From assembly GCF_024679095.1 (NCBI RefSeq), contig NC_066518.1, positions 3,451,610 through 3,515,609 on the forward strand: a stretch of 64,000 nucleotides of DNA, in the 5' to 3' direction. Every line of letters starts with the position of its first letter. Position 1 is the first letter of the stretch. This document shows, one piece after another, positions 21,836 to 32,606 of the stretch. Source of the DNA: Eriocheir sinensis (lineage: Eukaryota > Arthropoda > Malacostraca > Decapoda > Varunidae). Position numbers and translations under genes: made by a program. The notes under the pieces are model-generated. The model saw only the letters and a program-made list of their open reading frames with translations. It was not told where the DNA came from and did not search any database.

Positions 21836-24409
21836 TTACTCAAGGCGGGGCCCGAGGGCGGGAGACGGCTGGAGGTCGGCTCCCTTCTCCAGCCCGTCCG
21901 CGCTTCCCGCCCGTGCCGCGTCCCTGGACCTGGGACAGGTGCTCAAGCGGTGGCCTGACTGGCCACAGTCCTTACAGCGCGGCTGGAGAGCTACGGGGCT
22001 CAGCCGGTCGAGGGAACGCGTCCTTCGCTCCCCCAGGCACCGACTGCACCTATGCCCCCTCTTGCCACAGCCCCCGCACGAGCCACGGAGACCCTCCGGG
22101 CTCGCGTTCATCGACGCTGCCTTCATCTTCACCTTCGCCATCCGGCCCCGGAAGTCATGGCAGGGCGGGGCGGCCGCCGCTAGGCCGCTGGTCATCGTCA
22201 ATGCCCCGAACTCCAAGGCCCTCGTCAGCGCGTCGTCGGTCCACGGCAGGGGGTGGGAGTCCTCGCCAGTCTCGTCCCTCAGCGCCCGGCAGTCCTCACA
22301 GAAGCGCTGCGTGCCGTCCTTCTTCATATCCCGGACGACTGCTGAGGGCCACGGACTGTCTGTCCGCTCCATCACCCCCTGCGCCGCCAGCCCGTTGACG
22401 GCGCGCTGTGGTTCCTCCCGCCTGACCGGCACGACACGTCGGGGCGGGCTCCTGGTGGGCACACTATTTCCCGTGTTGATGTTGTGCTTCACCAACCCCG
22501 TGCAGCCCAGATCCAAGTCACCCCTGCTAAACACGTCCGCGCACCGAGCCAGGGTGTGGCGCGCCTTCGTCTGCGCCTCCGTCAGGTGAGCGGCGCTCCG
22601 GTGCGCCGAATCCTCCAGGAAGTCGGGCAGCGGCCTCACAGCGGCCGACTCCGCGCTCCCCAACGCCTCCTCTAGTTGCTCCACCTCCTCACAGGTGCCC
22701 AGCTTGGCACCAGCGGGTACTTTCCGAGCCTCGTCGGAGGAGTTAGCCACCAGCACCGTGACTGACTCCTCCCCCGCTCCTTCGAGACTCCGTCCGGCTG
22801 CCACACCATCAGGCAGCTGCAGGCCCTCCGTGGACTCCACCGCGTCTTCCGCTGGCATCGCGTCCGACCCGCAACACAGGACCTTCCTGGCCTCCGTCCC
22901 CGGGGCAAGGTGCAGTCGCTCCGCCGCGACTACCTCTGCACAGCCGACCTTCGGGAGCAAAGGCGCCTGTCCGCGCAGCCTCTCCAGCTCCCGTCCAAGG
23001 TCGGCACAGGCCTCGCCCTGCGTCAGGTAGTCGAGGCCCAGCACGCACGGCTCGTCTCGATCGGCGACGTCCATCGGCCGGCGCTCCACAGCGCTGCCTA
23101 CGCCGATCCGAGCCTCCACTGGGCCCTCAGACTGCACGCAGTGCCCCGTGACGCCACACAGCCTCTGTGGCGCGTCCTGGAGTCGCGTAGCGGCCAGCAT
23201 GTCAGGCCGCCCCAAGGTCCTCTCGGCGCTCCCCACCAAGCGGCCTGGCTCGTCCACTGAGCCCCGTAGCGCTGTTGTCAGCTGCAGCGCCTTCTCATCC
23301 TCGCCCCAGCCCTGGGCAGCAGCTGGCATCTTGAACTGGGCCTCCCATGCCAACTTCCCGTCGTGCCCCGCTGGCTTAAGCCTCCCTGAGCACGGTGAGG
23401 CCGAGGGGCCGCAGAGAGGAGCGGGCGGACCACGTGGGCTGCAAGCCGGCCGGCATGGCGGAGAGGGAGGCGGTGAGAGAGGCAACAAGGCAGGGTTAAT
23501 GGGTCCGACTCCAGCACCAGCTGGACCCAAGGGAGCGACTCCGACGGCTCCCCAGCCTCCTGCAGCCTCCACCGGCTCCGCCACGACGCCACCAGGCTTC
23601 AGGGGCCCTTGCCAGGGGCCCCACGCGGAGCCCCGCCAGTCCGCCACCCGTGCACCCGCCGCCAGCACACGTGACACTTCTTGTTCCTCCCCGCACCACG
23701 TTGCCACCTCTCGCTGCTGCCATGGGAGAGAGAGCGGACTACGTGACCTGCGAGCCGGCTGGCATGGAGGAGAGGGAGGGGGTGAGGGAGGCAACGAGGC
23801 GGGGGCTCCCCGACCTCCTGCGGCAGCTACTGGTTCCGCCACGACGCTACCAGGCTCCAGGAGTCCTTGCCAGGAGCCCCAGATAGGCCCCTGCAGGACC
23901 GCCGCCCCGGCGCTTCTTGCCAGAACTGAGCCTTCTTCCTCCGCGTGCGACGGTGCCACCTCTCGCAGCTGCGTCTCCGCCTCCCTCAGGCCTCGGACCT
24001 CGCCTTCCTGGGTCCGCACCTCCTCCAGCCGTTCACTCCTCGCGCTGTCGCAGCCGTGGTCGGTGTACTGCTGGGTTTCCACCTTCAGCGACGAGAAACA
24101 GCTCTGGAGGACCTCGGCAAGATGGCGTGCCTGCTCGTCTGCCCTCTCTTCTGCCCTCTGAGCCTGCTCGCGTGCCCTCTCTTCTGCCCTCTCAGCCTGC
24201 TCGCGTGCCCTCTCGTCTGCCCTCTTTTCTGCCCTCTCTGCCTGCTCGCGTGCCCTCTGTTCTGCCCTCTCTGTTCTCTGATCCAATTCCTGCCTCAGAC
24301 TGGCCAACATGGCAGCGAACAAGTCCATCTGGCCCGGCTTCACCTCACCCACGTCAGCCTCGGCCTTGCCCGTCTCCTCACCCTCACGGCGATCACTGGG
24401 GGACGCCAT
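21836..24409 (-). CDS. 857-aa chimeric gag/pol-derived frame of the LTR element
   Basis: Starts ATG about 50 bp inside the 5' LTR and is open to a stop at 21836. Residues about 40-100 are an Arg/Glu/Ala heptad-like coiled coil. Residues 160-350 are Pro/Gly-rich with an internal duplication (WQGLLEPGSVVAEPV and WQGPLKPGGVVAEPV). Residues 411-463 are the C-terminal half of an aspartic protease (VEARIGVGSAVERRP ... LGLDYL) without the catalytic DTG. Residues 680-727 match the start of a gypsy RT (DSPWPSAVV ... KKDGTQRFC), cut before the catalytic core. Residues 778-791 and 812-825 are two CX2CX4HX4C zinc knuckles, normally a gag feature and here after pol. Working enzymes are not expected; an RNA-binding, self-associating product is conceivable. 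Confidence 0.8.
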   Translation of the reverse strand: MASPSDRREGEETGKAEADVGEVKPGQMDLFAAMLASLRQELDQRTERAEQRAREQAERAEKRADERAREQAERAEERAREQAQRAEERADEQARHLAEVLQSCFSSLKVETQQYTDHGCDSARSERLEEVRTQEGEVRGLREAETQLREVAPSHAEEEGSVLARSAGAAVLQGPIWGSWQGLLEPGSVVAEPVAAAGGRGAPASLPPSPPPSPPCQPARRSRSPLSLPWQQREVATWCGEEQEVSRVLAAGARVADWRGSAWGPWQGPLKPGGVVAEPVEAAGGWGAVGVAPLGPAGAGVGPINPALLPLSPPPSPPCRPACSPRGPPAPLCGPSASPCSGRLKPAGHDGKLAWEAQFKMPAAAQGWGEDEKALQLTTALRGSVDEPGRLVGSAERTLGRPDMLAATRLQDAPQRLCGVTGHCVQSEGPVEARIGVGSAVERRPMDVADRDEPCVLGLDYLTQGEACADLGRELERLRGQAPLLPKVGCAEVVAAERLHLAPGTEARKVLCCGSDAMPAEDAVESTEGLQLPDGVAAGRSLEGAGEESVTVLVANSSDEARKVPAGAKLGTCEEVEQLEEALGSAESAAVRPLPDFLEDSAHRSAAHLTEAQTKARHTLARCADVFSRGDLDLGCTGLVKHNINTGNSVPTRSPPRRVVPVRREEPQRAVNGLAAQGVMERTDSPWPSAVVRDMKKDGTQRFCEDCRALRDETGEDSHPLPWTDDALTRALEFGALTMTSGLAAAAPPCHDFRGRMAKVKMKAASMNASPEGLRGSCGGCGKRGHRCSRCLGERRTRSLDRLSPVALQPRCKDCGQSGHRLSTCPRSRDAARAGSADGLEKGADLQPSPALGPRLE

Positions 24410-24440
24410 GACACTCGGCGCGCTTCACTGTTCACTTATC

Positions 24441-24458
24441 CCCACTCCTTTGACACCA
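24441..24458 (-). promoter_or_regulatory. primer-binding site of the LTR element
   Basis: Two bases inside the 5' LTR the minus strand reads TGGTGTCAAAGGAGTGGG. TGG plus about 15 bases is the expected form for annealing the CCA end of a tRNA. The sequence resembles tRNA-Leu-primed sites, but the tRNA identity is a guess. Confidence 0.6.
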
Positions 24459-24460
24459 AG

Positions 24461-24993
24461 TGTTACGCCACCCCCCCCTACCACACACCATACACGGGCA
24501 GGCAGGTAGCGTGATCCCCACCAGAACAACCACACGGGCACCAGTCACTCACAGCGGCCCACACAGAACACCGAGGGGAGCAGGAACGGGGCAGGGCACA
24601 AAGGATACACGTTCAACACTAAGTTCTAGTTTAATGACAGGTTCCTCACACAGTACAGAGTACAGCAACTTTCAAGGCACAGAACAGTTAGTTAATCAGG
24701 CACAGTACAGGGGCACGGCAGACACGCACACCGGATGCACACAGCTCGCGAGCGGAGCAGCTCAACACTCTCTCAAGCCCAGGCACGCGTCTTCTCCCCT
24801 ACAACTCCTCAGCCACCCTTGCTCCCCCACTGCTCGACTCAGCACTTCCTGCCCGGCGGCCCGGCGGCCCCGGGCCCCCTCTGTCTCTCTTGTCCCAACA
24901 AGTAGAGTTGCACCATGCTGAGCTAACATTGCATCATGCTACAATTTCCTCACATTACACATACAATCATTCACGTACAGCACATTCGTAACA
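24461..24993 (-). repeat. 5' LTR (element sense)
   Basis: 533 bp with inverted TGTTACG/CGTAACA ends, identical by eye to 20221-20753. Should hold the promoter and RNA start on the minus strand; no TATA box was assigned. Confidence 0.92.
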
Positions 24994-26060
24994 ATAATAA
25001 ACTGATCACAAATGCTTTGATATATATTATGAAATGGTTTCTGTGGGGGGTGATTTTTTCTCATTTTTCTCGCTTGGAGTGACCATCCCTGCTGCTACCG
25101 GGTTAAATTAAAACTTGTTTCTTAAAACATTGATTTGATAACAATGTTCTTTCTAATCATTACATTATTAAAAAAAATCTAGTGTTATTGAAGCAATGTA
25201 CATTAAGAAACAACAGTTTTAACTTAAATGAAGGTATTTTCAAGTTAGATTCAATAATGAGGTCCCTGATTGAGAGGTCTCTTCCCACCCCTTTAATACC
25301 CCGTCCGTCCGTGGCAGCATTGTGGAGGGAAGATGACCCGACTCCCACTACACGACCTGTCGGATAGGAGTTTGCCAACCCACTCACCCCTCTCATGTTT
25401 GCCCTGTATGTCTTTGTATAAAATGAGACCTGTACTGCCTTTCCTCACTTAATCTTCTGCTTCTCACCACTGAAGATGGTGGGAGTGTCCCGTGAAACTG
25501 TCTAGCAAGTATAGCTTTTTCTTCTGCAAGTGTAGGTTTTGTTCACATCAAGATCACATCAGTGTGATTATCCCAGTCTATCACCCTTTCCATAATAAAG
25601 CAGAATCATCCTCGGGTGGACTGTGAATGTTTAGAGTGGTGCCCCATAAATTCCTGTGGCCACCTTCATACAGCTGGGAATATGGGGTACAGGCAGGAAA
25701 AAAAATTATTATTTTTTTTTTTTTTTTTTTTCCAACCCTGGGTACAGGTGTATTACATTTTCCGTTTGTACCTAGACCTTTCCACACTAATACAGCAAGC
25801 CCTTCCCTTCCTCTACTCATATACTTCTGGTCCACTCCCTTCACTACTTTCCCTATCCCTGATTCCTCCAATTAGGTTTGTTATAGTCAATGCTTCCAAG
25901 CTCCCTCTTTAAAACTACCACATATGTCTACAGTCATCCACTATTCACATTACACCTTTTCTTTCCACCCTTAGGTTTTACTGTAACCTCCCTGCTGCCA
26001 CTTGCTAGTCTTGTTCTTGTTCCTGTTACCACCAAAATATAAATCTTCTCTTACCTTTCC

Positions 26061-26524
26061 GGGGCAGAGGGGTGACTGCTATTATTCAACACCAATATGC
26101 AGAGGATTTGACATTGATTGCCACAGCAGTAAGATGATATTAAAGATGTGCATTAAACATGATTTGTATATTTAGGCATAATGAAGCTAATTTTATCATG
26201 TTATAAGATAAGTCCTCATCACCTAAATGATTATTCTGCAAGTAAATGTGAGCAGTATAGCAAAGGAGCCGTGATACTATAGTTTTTCAAATTTTGAGTT
26301 GACGATAATATTGCAGGTCCTTTGCTATACTGCTCACACTTACATACAGAATAATCATGTAGTTAGGATTTTTACCTAAAATATGATAAAAATAGCTACA
26401 TTATGCCTAAATATATACAAATGATGTTATATGACTGTCTAAAGTATTATCTTACATTGCTATGGCAATGTCAAATGCTCTCTGCAAATTGACATGAGTA
26501 ATAGCTAAATCACCCCTCTGCCCT
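26061..26524. repeat. long hairpin: two 206-nt inverted arms, 52-nt loop
   Basis: The left arm 26061-26266 and right arm 26319-26524 are imperfect reverse complements of equal length. Paired blocks include GGGCAGAGGGGTGA, ATTTGACATTG, ATTTGTATAT.TTTAGGCATAATG and TGTGAGCAGTATAGCAAAGG. Weaker pairing extends to about 26025 and 26560. No frame. Likely a foldback MITE or a transcribable hairpin. Confidence 0.85.
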
Positions 26525-27469
26525 AGAAGTTATGCAAAAATTGAAATTCTGGTGATAATATCCATCAAAATGGTCAGCTAAATATAAGTCAATTACATAT
26601 ATATTTTTAACTTCAAAATTTGTGTGCATACCTCGTGTCCTAGCCAATCATGGGCCAGGAACAAGTCGGTCAGAGAGTGCTTGATTGAGCCAATCAGAGG
26701 CTGCAGTGCTCTCAACTTCAGCTGATCAGGAGTCAGGAGCTGTCTTCTGGCTATTTCTGTTTTTATGACTGACAACATTTGTGGATGGAGGGACTCATTA
26801 TTACATGGCAAATTTGATTTGAAAATAGAAAAAAAAAAAGGTGAAAATGTATCAGTCTTTCTTACTAAAATAATTTTAAATAAATTCATACTGATTAAAT
26901 CAGTGTTCTACTGTATATTTTATATCCTTGTAAATGACCTTTTCAACTAGCAGGTGGCAAAAGATGTTTAAATTTTATGAAAACTTTTTTTTTTTTTATG
27001 TATATCAATTATCAATTCTTTCATTACAAATAGAACTAGTTTCTTTTTATTCTGTCACAATGTCGTTTCTGTACCTGATACAATGTAAAATAAATATTAA
27101 GTTTTAGAATATGCTGTGAAAGTATTATCAAAGTAAGTGTATACTACTGTGTATATAACTAGATGTATATCATTTTTGAAAAAATAAAAAAAAGTGCCCT
27201 GCTGCTATACTACATTTATTATGACATTCCTTTTTCTTTAATGCTCTGGAGCAGATGTTCAGAAGCTGTTGATCCTTACTGGTAAGTCAGAGTGAGTGAG
27301 TTTGTGGGAAAATAAAATGTGACAAGCTTCCGTGACTCTTAAGACTAAGTTGTATCGAAAGTAACACCAGGTTACTTGCAGGCCCTGCCTAGAATTTTTG
27401 TAAATTAAAAAAATAAGTGACTAACTTTAGTATAAATTAGGTAAAAAAAAAAAAAAAATAGGGGAGGCA

Positions 27470-27740
27470 ACAGCTGATCAGCATGAGGGCACGGCGTCAT
27501 GGAGGCCCGGGGTTCGAGTCCCGCCCGCTGCTACAAGCTGACAATTTTCAGTCTTCACCAAATGGCCAGAGACTATCCACATGCTGTCCTAAAGACCACC
27601 TATCAACCCAGACACTAAATGAGGATTAAAATGAGTTCTGGGGAGCAGCATGAGCCAAGCAAAACAGCACCACTGTAAACTTGCCTGCACCATTACAGGC
27701 TGGGGCCGACCAAAAGTCTTGCTCCTAGAGTTTTGTTTTC
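27470..27740 (+). mobile_element. tRNA-derived SINE, full-length type
   Basis: The tRNA-like head includes CAGCTGATCAGCATGAGGGC and a good B box (GGGTTCGAGTCCCGC). The body has GGCCAGAGACTATCCACATG and CTGTCCTAAAGACCACC. The 3' part is CACTGTAAACTTGCCTGCAC and GGCTGGGGCCGACCA. The same layout recurs at 40140-40480. Confidence 0.8.
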
Positions 27741-27941
27741 ATGTGTTGTTTCATATCAGGCACATCTTGCAGATAGACGAACGACCTGTATAGAGAAGGA
27801 AAAAAGTTCAGCAACAAGATGAACACTTCTTCAAACATACTGTGATTTTATCTAAGAGAAAAAAAGAAAAAAAACATGGTCATTTCTTAAGCCGAGTTCA
27901 GGTGATAACGATGGTGCCAGGTGTGTGTGGGGAGAGTGAAA

Positions 27942-28007
27942 GTGTGTGTGTGTGTGTGTGTGTGTGTGCTTGCATGCGTGGTGTTTGGGGGTATGAGTAA
28001 AGACATT

Positions 28008-28068
<61 letters not shown>
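27942..28068. repeat. (GT)n and (GA)n microsatellites
   Basis: GT run about 27942-27968 and GA run about 28011-28068. From here to 29055 I see nothing else I can name. Confidence 0.9.
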
Positions 28069-28071
<3 letters not shown>

Positions 28072-29055
28072 AATAACGTATAACGTAAAAACTAAATACA
28101 CGATCAATAGATGCAAACAATACTCACACATACAGGCCATTTGGAGGGTTGTGCGTGAACTGCAAAGTTTTAGTTACCCCTTGAAATCGTCACGCGCCGC
28201 AAGTCTTGCCACTACGTATAAAGAAAAAAAGATTTATTTATAGTGCGATAGCCTAACTTGTTACAGTTGACTAACATGCCTCCAGGACTTAGCTTTGATC
28301 AATACCTTCCGAGAATGCTAATTTCAATCAACAGCCAGGAATCACTGGTGTTGGTTTCTCCCATTTAACCTGATTGATTGATAGTTTGTTATTGCAAGTA
28401 AACAACAAAAGAGAAGGGAAGAGCATACCATCTTTTTACCGTCACAAATTTGAATTATAATTTACCCAAATAAAGAATAATTTCTCCCTAATGACATACA
28501 CTTTTATGAAGGTAATTTAATATAAAAAAAATTTCCGACAGGAGGGAAAAGAAATAATGATTGAAAAATTATGGATGACCTACTCAGTGGCGCAATAGAT
28601 AAATGCAAAATCTGAAGAGGGACAAAAACACGACAGCAAACTCGTATCTGGGCCCGGCAGATATATATAGATAATAATATGATTAAGCAAAACTGTGAAG
28701 GGAATAGGATACGAAATTATAATACTACCTACCTCATAGAATGGCGTAACAGTGTACCATATATTGATTTCCTGCGACCTTATGTTCATGTTTACAGCCC
28801 GTTTTCTTTATCCTGTTTGCGAAGGGGAAGTCAATTCAATCACTGGTATGAACAAGTAGAGCAAGTGTGGTGGCAAGTGGGTTTTGCTGATAACAGAAGT
28901 AGAGTAGGGTTGAAGGGGCGAGCAAGCTTACGACAACGACCAAGATCTTGAAGACATTGATTCACCCTGAGCTCGTTTACCAGCCGCTCAGTGAGATGGT
29001 ATTATTGAGTATATGATTTCAGCCTGATATCTGAACATTCATAAAGAATATTGTA

Positions 29056-29640
29056 TTAGAATCTATAACGAAGCTTTTTTGGGGGGGCGCGTGTCGATAC
29101 ATCTATGAGTAAAGTTGTTTTTCTTGATATCAAATGCATTTTTTCAATATCATTCCGTGACATTTTTATATCTCTAGCATCCCATTTACACAGATCATCC
29201 TCATCAATCGTTTCCATTTCCTTCATCGCTCCATTCACTGCAATCAATCTTCTCTCCTCCAAGGAAGGCAAACTCAATCTTTCATGTCTCTCCACATAAT
29301 TATAATGTCTATCAAGCTAGGCATCATTTCTTTGCCACTACCCTTTTGATTCTTTCTATTTTCTTTCTATTTTTCTTTCTGTGTAGAGACCACATCACCT
29401 CTGCATATTCCAGTCTTGGTCGCATCACCGACACGATCTGTATCATATCCTCGTCCATGTAGTGCAACGCCACTATAATGTTCGGAGCTTGTGTGTTTCT
29501 CTTGAAATCCTGCTCAGGTGTTTCTCTGGGGTCAAGTTGTTTCGGAATGCAATACCTAGAGTGAGTGAGTGAGTGAGTGAGTGTGAGTGTGAGTGTGAGT
29601 GATGATTTGACGATTTCCGCATTCTTTACAGTCTTAACCA
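29056..29640 (-). pseudogene. LINE reverse-transcriptase C-terminal fragment
   Basis: The minus strand reads PKQLDPRETPEQDFKRNTQA, VALHYMDEDMIQIVSVMRPR, LEYAEVMWSLHRKKNRKKIE, then LSLPSLEERR and DEDDLCKWDARD. This is the thumb/tail region of a LINE RT, in order but broken by stops and deletions. A GAGT/GTGA simple repeat (29560-29600) interrupts it. Confidence 0.7.
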
Positions 29641-30802
29641 GCCGCACCCTAAATTCCTTGATAAAGTGGATGGGGTATAGGAGTGATTTGCGGCCCAGGC
29701 GGCATCAAAATTGTAATTAATCATAGTTGTAGACGGTACTTCCTGTCCACTAAATGAAATTAAAAAGAAAAAGAAATTGACACGTTCCATTATCATAAGG
29801 TCTAAAAATATGTACAAAATCCTCCGCATTGGTATGTCCACCTGAAAAATATAACTGAAACAAACACTCCTAATCGAACAATTTATCAGATTGTGACAAA
29901 TTATTGACGTTATCAGATTACTGTTAATGTTATCAATATGTAGTCCTTCAGCTGGTATACGGTGCAGTTGACCACTACACACGTACTTACTATGCTGCCT
30001 CAATGATTACTGGCCAATGAAGGCGTTGCAGGCGTCCTGATAGGAGTGTCTAACTACACTGCATCAGGGACAGTCGCCAGGCTCTGGTCTGCAGAGCTAT
30101 GGCTACCATCAGCAGGAAGGTAAGAAGTGACATCTTCGCCGAATGGAATTTCATATTTGTGTAACAATGCACACGGTAATAGATATATGACTACTGGCTG
30201 ATGTATATAGTTTGGTTGGTTTCTGAATGCATGCAGCCAGCAATGTGCGTGACCAGGTTGGCGCAAACTTCCAACACAGGATATGTTTTTGTTCGGTGCT
30301 TCAATAAATATTTTTTTCACCTGTAGGTATTGTGTGCATAGTTCATATTATCTGTATGTAGCATATAAATAAATGAACAAAGAACCATTCAATCCGCAAA
30401 TATTATTGTATCTTCAGCTTCCCCACCTACTTGGAAAATATCATATAAATCTTATTGACATACATTGATAGACTTTATAAAATATTCTTTCATATAAATA
30501 TCCCATCAACTTCATTTTTAACGAGCATAATAATTTGTTGCCAAGACCATAATTTTCTGCCTCCGATTCAAAATAATTTACACCGACCAAACACATGACG
30601 AGCCCCTCCGCCCCGCCCTTTGACCTTCACTTTTAAACGTGATTTTTGGCCGCAAAGCGAACTGGCATTGTTTTAAAACATTGCTGTATGATTACTTTTG
30701 AGGGGGCGTAACAAAATAAAAAAATAAAATAAATAAAACATTCCTTACAAGTTTTACCTCACGATTGCAAGGAATTCGTTGTATATTTCTTTAACATTGG
30801 GT

Positions 30803-30881
<79 letters not shown>
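30803..30881. repeat. (TAA)n microsatellite
   Basis: TAA trinucleotide run with a few TGA interruptions. Confidence 0.9.
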
Positions 30882-30883
<2 letters not shown>

Positions 30884-31049
30884 GGTTCAGTAGCCATGAA
30901 CTGGAAAAAAATGTAAATTCAACAATGACAGGGATCGAATGATTAAAATTTATGATAAAAATGGCGGTCATAGTGAACGGGTAACCAAAATAAATGTAAG
31001 AAAACAAAATTTCAAACATTTACAATAGTTTATAGGGTGTACCACATAT

Positions 31050-31054
<5 letters not shown>

Positions 31055-31101
<47 letters not shown>
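31055..31101. repeat. (GT)n microsatellite at a LINE 3' end
   Basis: In minus sense the LINE end CTAGGTAAA runs directly into (CA)n with no gap. Confidence 0.9.
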
Positions 31102-31103
<2 letters not shown>

Positions 31104-31860
31104 ACCTAGTTGTGGTATACGGGAGAGGAGCCACGCTCGTGCTGTCCCGTCTCTATATCTACTATAATTCAACTTGGCCTTAAATTCATGAATCGTCTTT
31201 GCGTGGACCACATCTTTTAACCATTCTTTGTGGAAAGCTGTTCTTCTTCATGTCTCTTCTACAGGCTTCCTTTTTCATCTTCCTTCCATGTCCTCTTGAT
31301 TCTTTTGTATCCCATATTATTAGATCTTCTTTGTCCATCCCACTCGGCACCCAATATACCGAATCAGATCCCCTCAGTCCCTCATCTGTTCCAGTCGGTA
31401 GGTTCAGCTTCATTCTCTCTTCATATGTTAAATCTCTTAGTACTGGAACCAGCTCTGCTTCTGCCCTCTGAATCCTCTCTACTTTCCTTATATCTGTCTT
31501 TGTACTCGGCGACCATACTATTGCTGCGTATTACAACCTTGGACTTATCATTCTTACAATCAGTTCCTTCAACATTTCCTCATCCAGATATTGAAAAGCA
31601 ACTTTTATTTCTCTCACTAGGTTGAATGTCTCACCTACAATTCTGCTTATGTGTTTCTCTGGCGACAAATTATCCGATACAGTTACTCGCAAGATACGGA
31701 TCCTAAGATCCGTTGATGATTTCTTGATGCTTTTATTTCCCAATGTATAATTCCTAAAATTCTCTTTTTGCTCTTTCCAAATTCCATCACACTGCACTTT
31801 CTGGTGTTAAATTCCATTTCCTATCTACGAATTCATTCTTACATCGTATCCAGGTCCTGT
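31102..31860 (-). pseudogene. LINE 3' fragment: RT C-terminal region and 3' tail
   Basis: The minus strand reads NLSPEKHISRIVGETFNLVR, EIKVAFQYLDEEMLKELIVR, then EDLIIWDTKESRGHGRKMKK, EACRRDMKK and IHEFKAKLNYSRYRDGTARA. The order is that of an intact LINE C-terminus, with frameshifts. It ends in (CA)n at 31101, the element's 3' tail. Same family as the fragments at 29056 and 32135. Confidence 0.75.
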
Positions 31861-31876
31861 TGCAGTGCTTGGCAGT

Positions 31877-31879
<3 letters not shown>

Positions 31880-31925
<46 letters not shown>
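31880..31925. repeat. (GT)n microsatellite upstream of the LINE fragment
   Basis: GT run at the 5' side (minus sense) of the LINE fragment at 31102-31860. Confidence 0.9.
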
Positions 31926-31927
<2 letters not shown>

Positions 31928-32134
31928 GGTGAACCGTGATCAGGTGATTGTGGAGGCGTTAATGGTTCTCACGATAGAAAACACTGTGCTCTCTAAATCG
32001 GTCTTCTTGTGTACGAAGGGCCGATGAACTGAAAGGTGTCGTGGTCTCCGCAAGGAGGGCCAGAGCGATATAACGTCACGTCACCTACGTCATACTCGGT
32101 GTGCGGCCCGAGCTATGGCGCTCCACCACCAGTG

Positions 32135-32545
32135 TATTTATCTATTTGTATTTACCAATTTGTAGTCTACCGGGCCCGAGCTAAGCTCTAATAGTCCCGT
32201 CTCCATGTCTACATTCATCCAGCCTTTCCTTCATTTGTTGGACAGTGCTCGCCTCCACCACTCTTCCCGCAAGCTGTTCCATGTGTTAACACTTCTATGT
32301 GGAAAACAATACTTTTTCAAGTCACTCAAACAGGTTCCTTTTAAGTTTCTTTCCATGTCCTCTCAGCCCCTGCGTTCTCGCAGTTAAGAAGAGATCATCT
32401 CTATCCACGTCATCAAACTTATTTACCATATTATACACCGTGATCAGATCTCCTCTCTCCCTTATTTGTTCCAGTGTCGTCAATTCCATCTCCTTCAATC
32501 TGTCTTCATACGTCATATTCGAGAGTTCTGGGACCATTTTAGTTG
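32135..32545 (-). pseudogene. LINE 3' fragment
   Basis: The minus strand reads MVPELSNMTYEDRLKEMELT, TLEQIRERGDLITVYNMVN, DDVDRDDLFLTARTQGLRGH and GKKLKRNLF, then a 3' tail with CTACAAATTGGTAAATAC. Truncated at its 5' end by the GT run at 32553. Confidence 0.7.
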
Positions 32546-32550
32546 CAATT

Positions 32551-32552
<2 letters not shown>

Positions 32553-32602
<50 letters not shown>
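32553..32602. repeat. (GT)n microsatellite
   Basis: GT run adjoining the 5' truncation point of the LINE fragment at 32135-32545. The stretch 32610-35120 holds no gene I can support apart from T-rich low complexity near 34861. Confidence 0.9.

Positions 32603-32606
<4 letters not shown>

Larger units (their letters stand above)
20221..24993 (-). mobile_element. Ty3/gypsy-type LTR retrotransposon, non-autonomous, internally rearranged
   Basis: Two 533-bp LTRs that appear identical begin TGTTACG and end CGTAACA. A 4-bp duplication ATAA flanks the element (20217-20220 and 24994-24997). Coding strand is minus, so the 5' LTR is at 24461-24993. Order in that direction is LTR, primer-binding site, 857-aa frame (coiled-coil gag, protease remnant, RT start, zinc knuckles), second protease fragment, integrase C-terminus, polypurine tract, LTR. 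Most of RT, RNase H and the integrase core are absent, so mobility would need enzymes in trans. Identical LTRs imply recent insertion. Confidence 0.9.
20121..25102. mobile_element. piggyBac-type MITE (about 205 bp) split by an LTR element
   Basis: The left end CCCGGTAGCAGCGACGG is preceded by TTAA (20117-20120). The right end, GCTGCTACCGGG in plus sense, is followed by TTAA (25103-25106). TTAA duplication with CCC...GGG termini is the piggyBac signature. The MITE sequence is 20121-20220 plus 24998-25102; the rest is the LTR retrotransposon inserted into it. No transposase is encoded. Confidence 0.75.
19835..25510. repeat. interrupted foldback (long inverted repeat)
   Basis: The left arm (19835-20120, continuing at 25107-about 25160) is the imperfect reverse complement of the right arm (about 25170-25510). 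Matching blocks include AAATGAAGGTATTTTCA, TGTCTTTGTATAAAATGA and the pair TTAAAACTTGTTTCTTAA / TTAAGAAACAACAGTTTTAA. With the insertion at 20121-25106 removed, pairs fold about one centre near 25164. The original foldback was about 690 bp. Confidence 0.65.
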
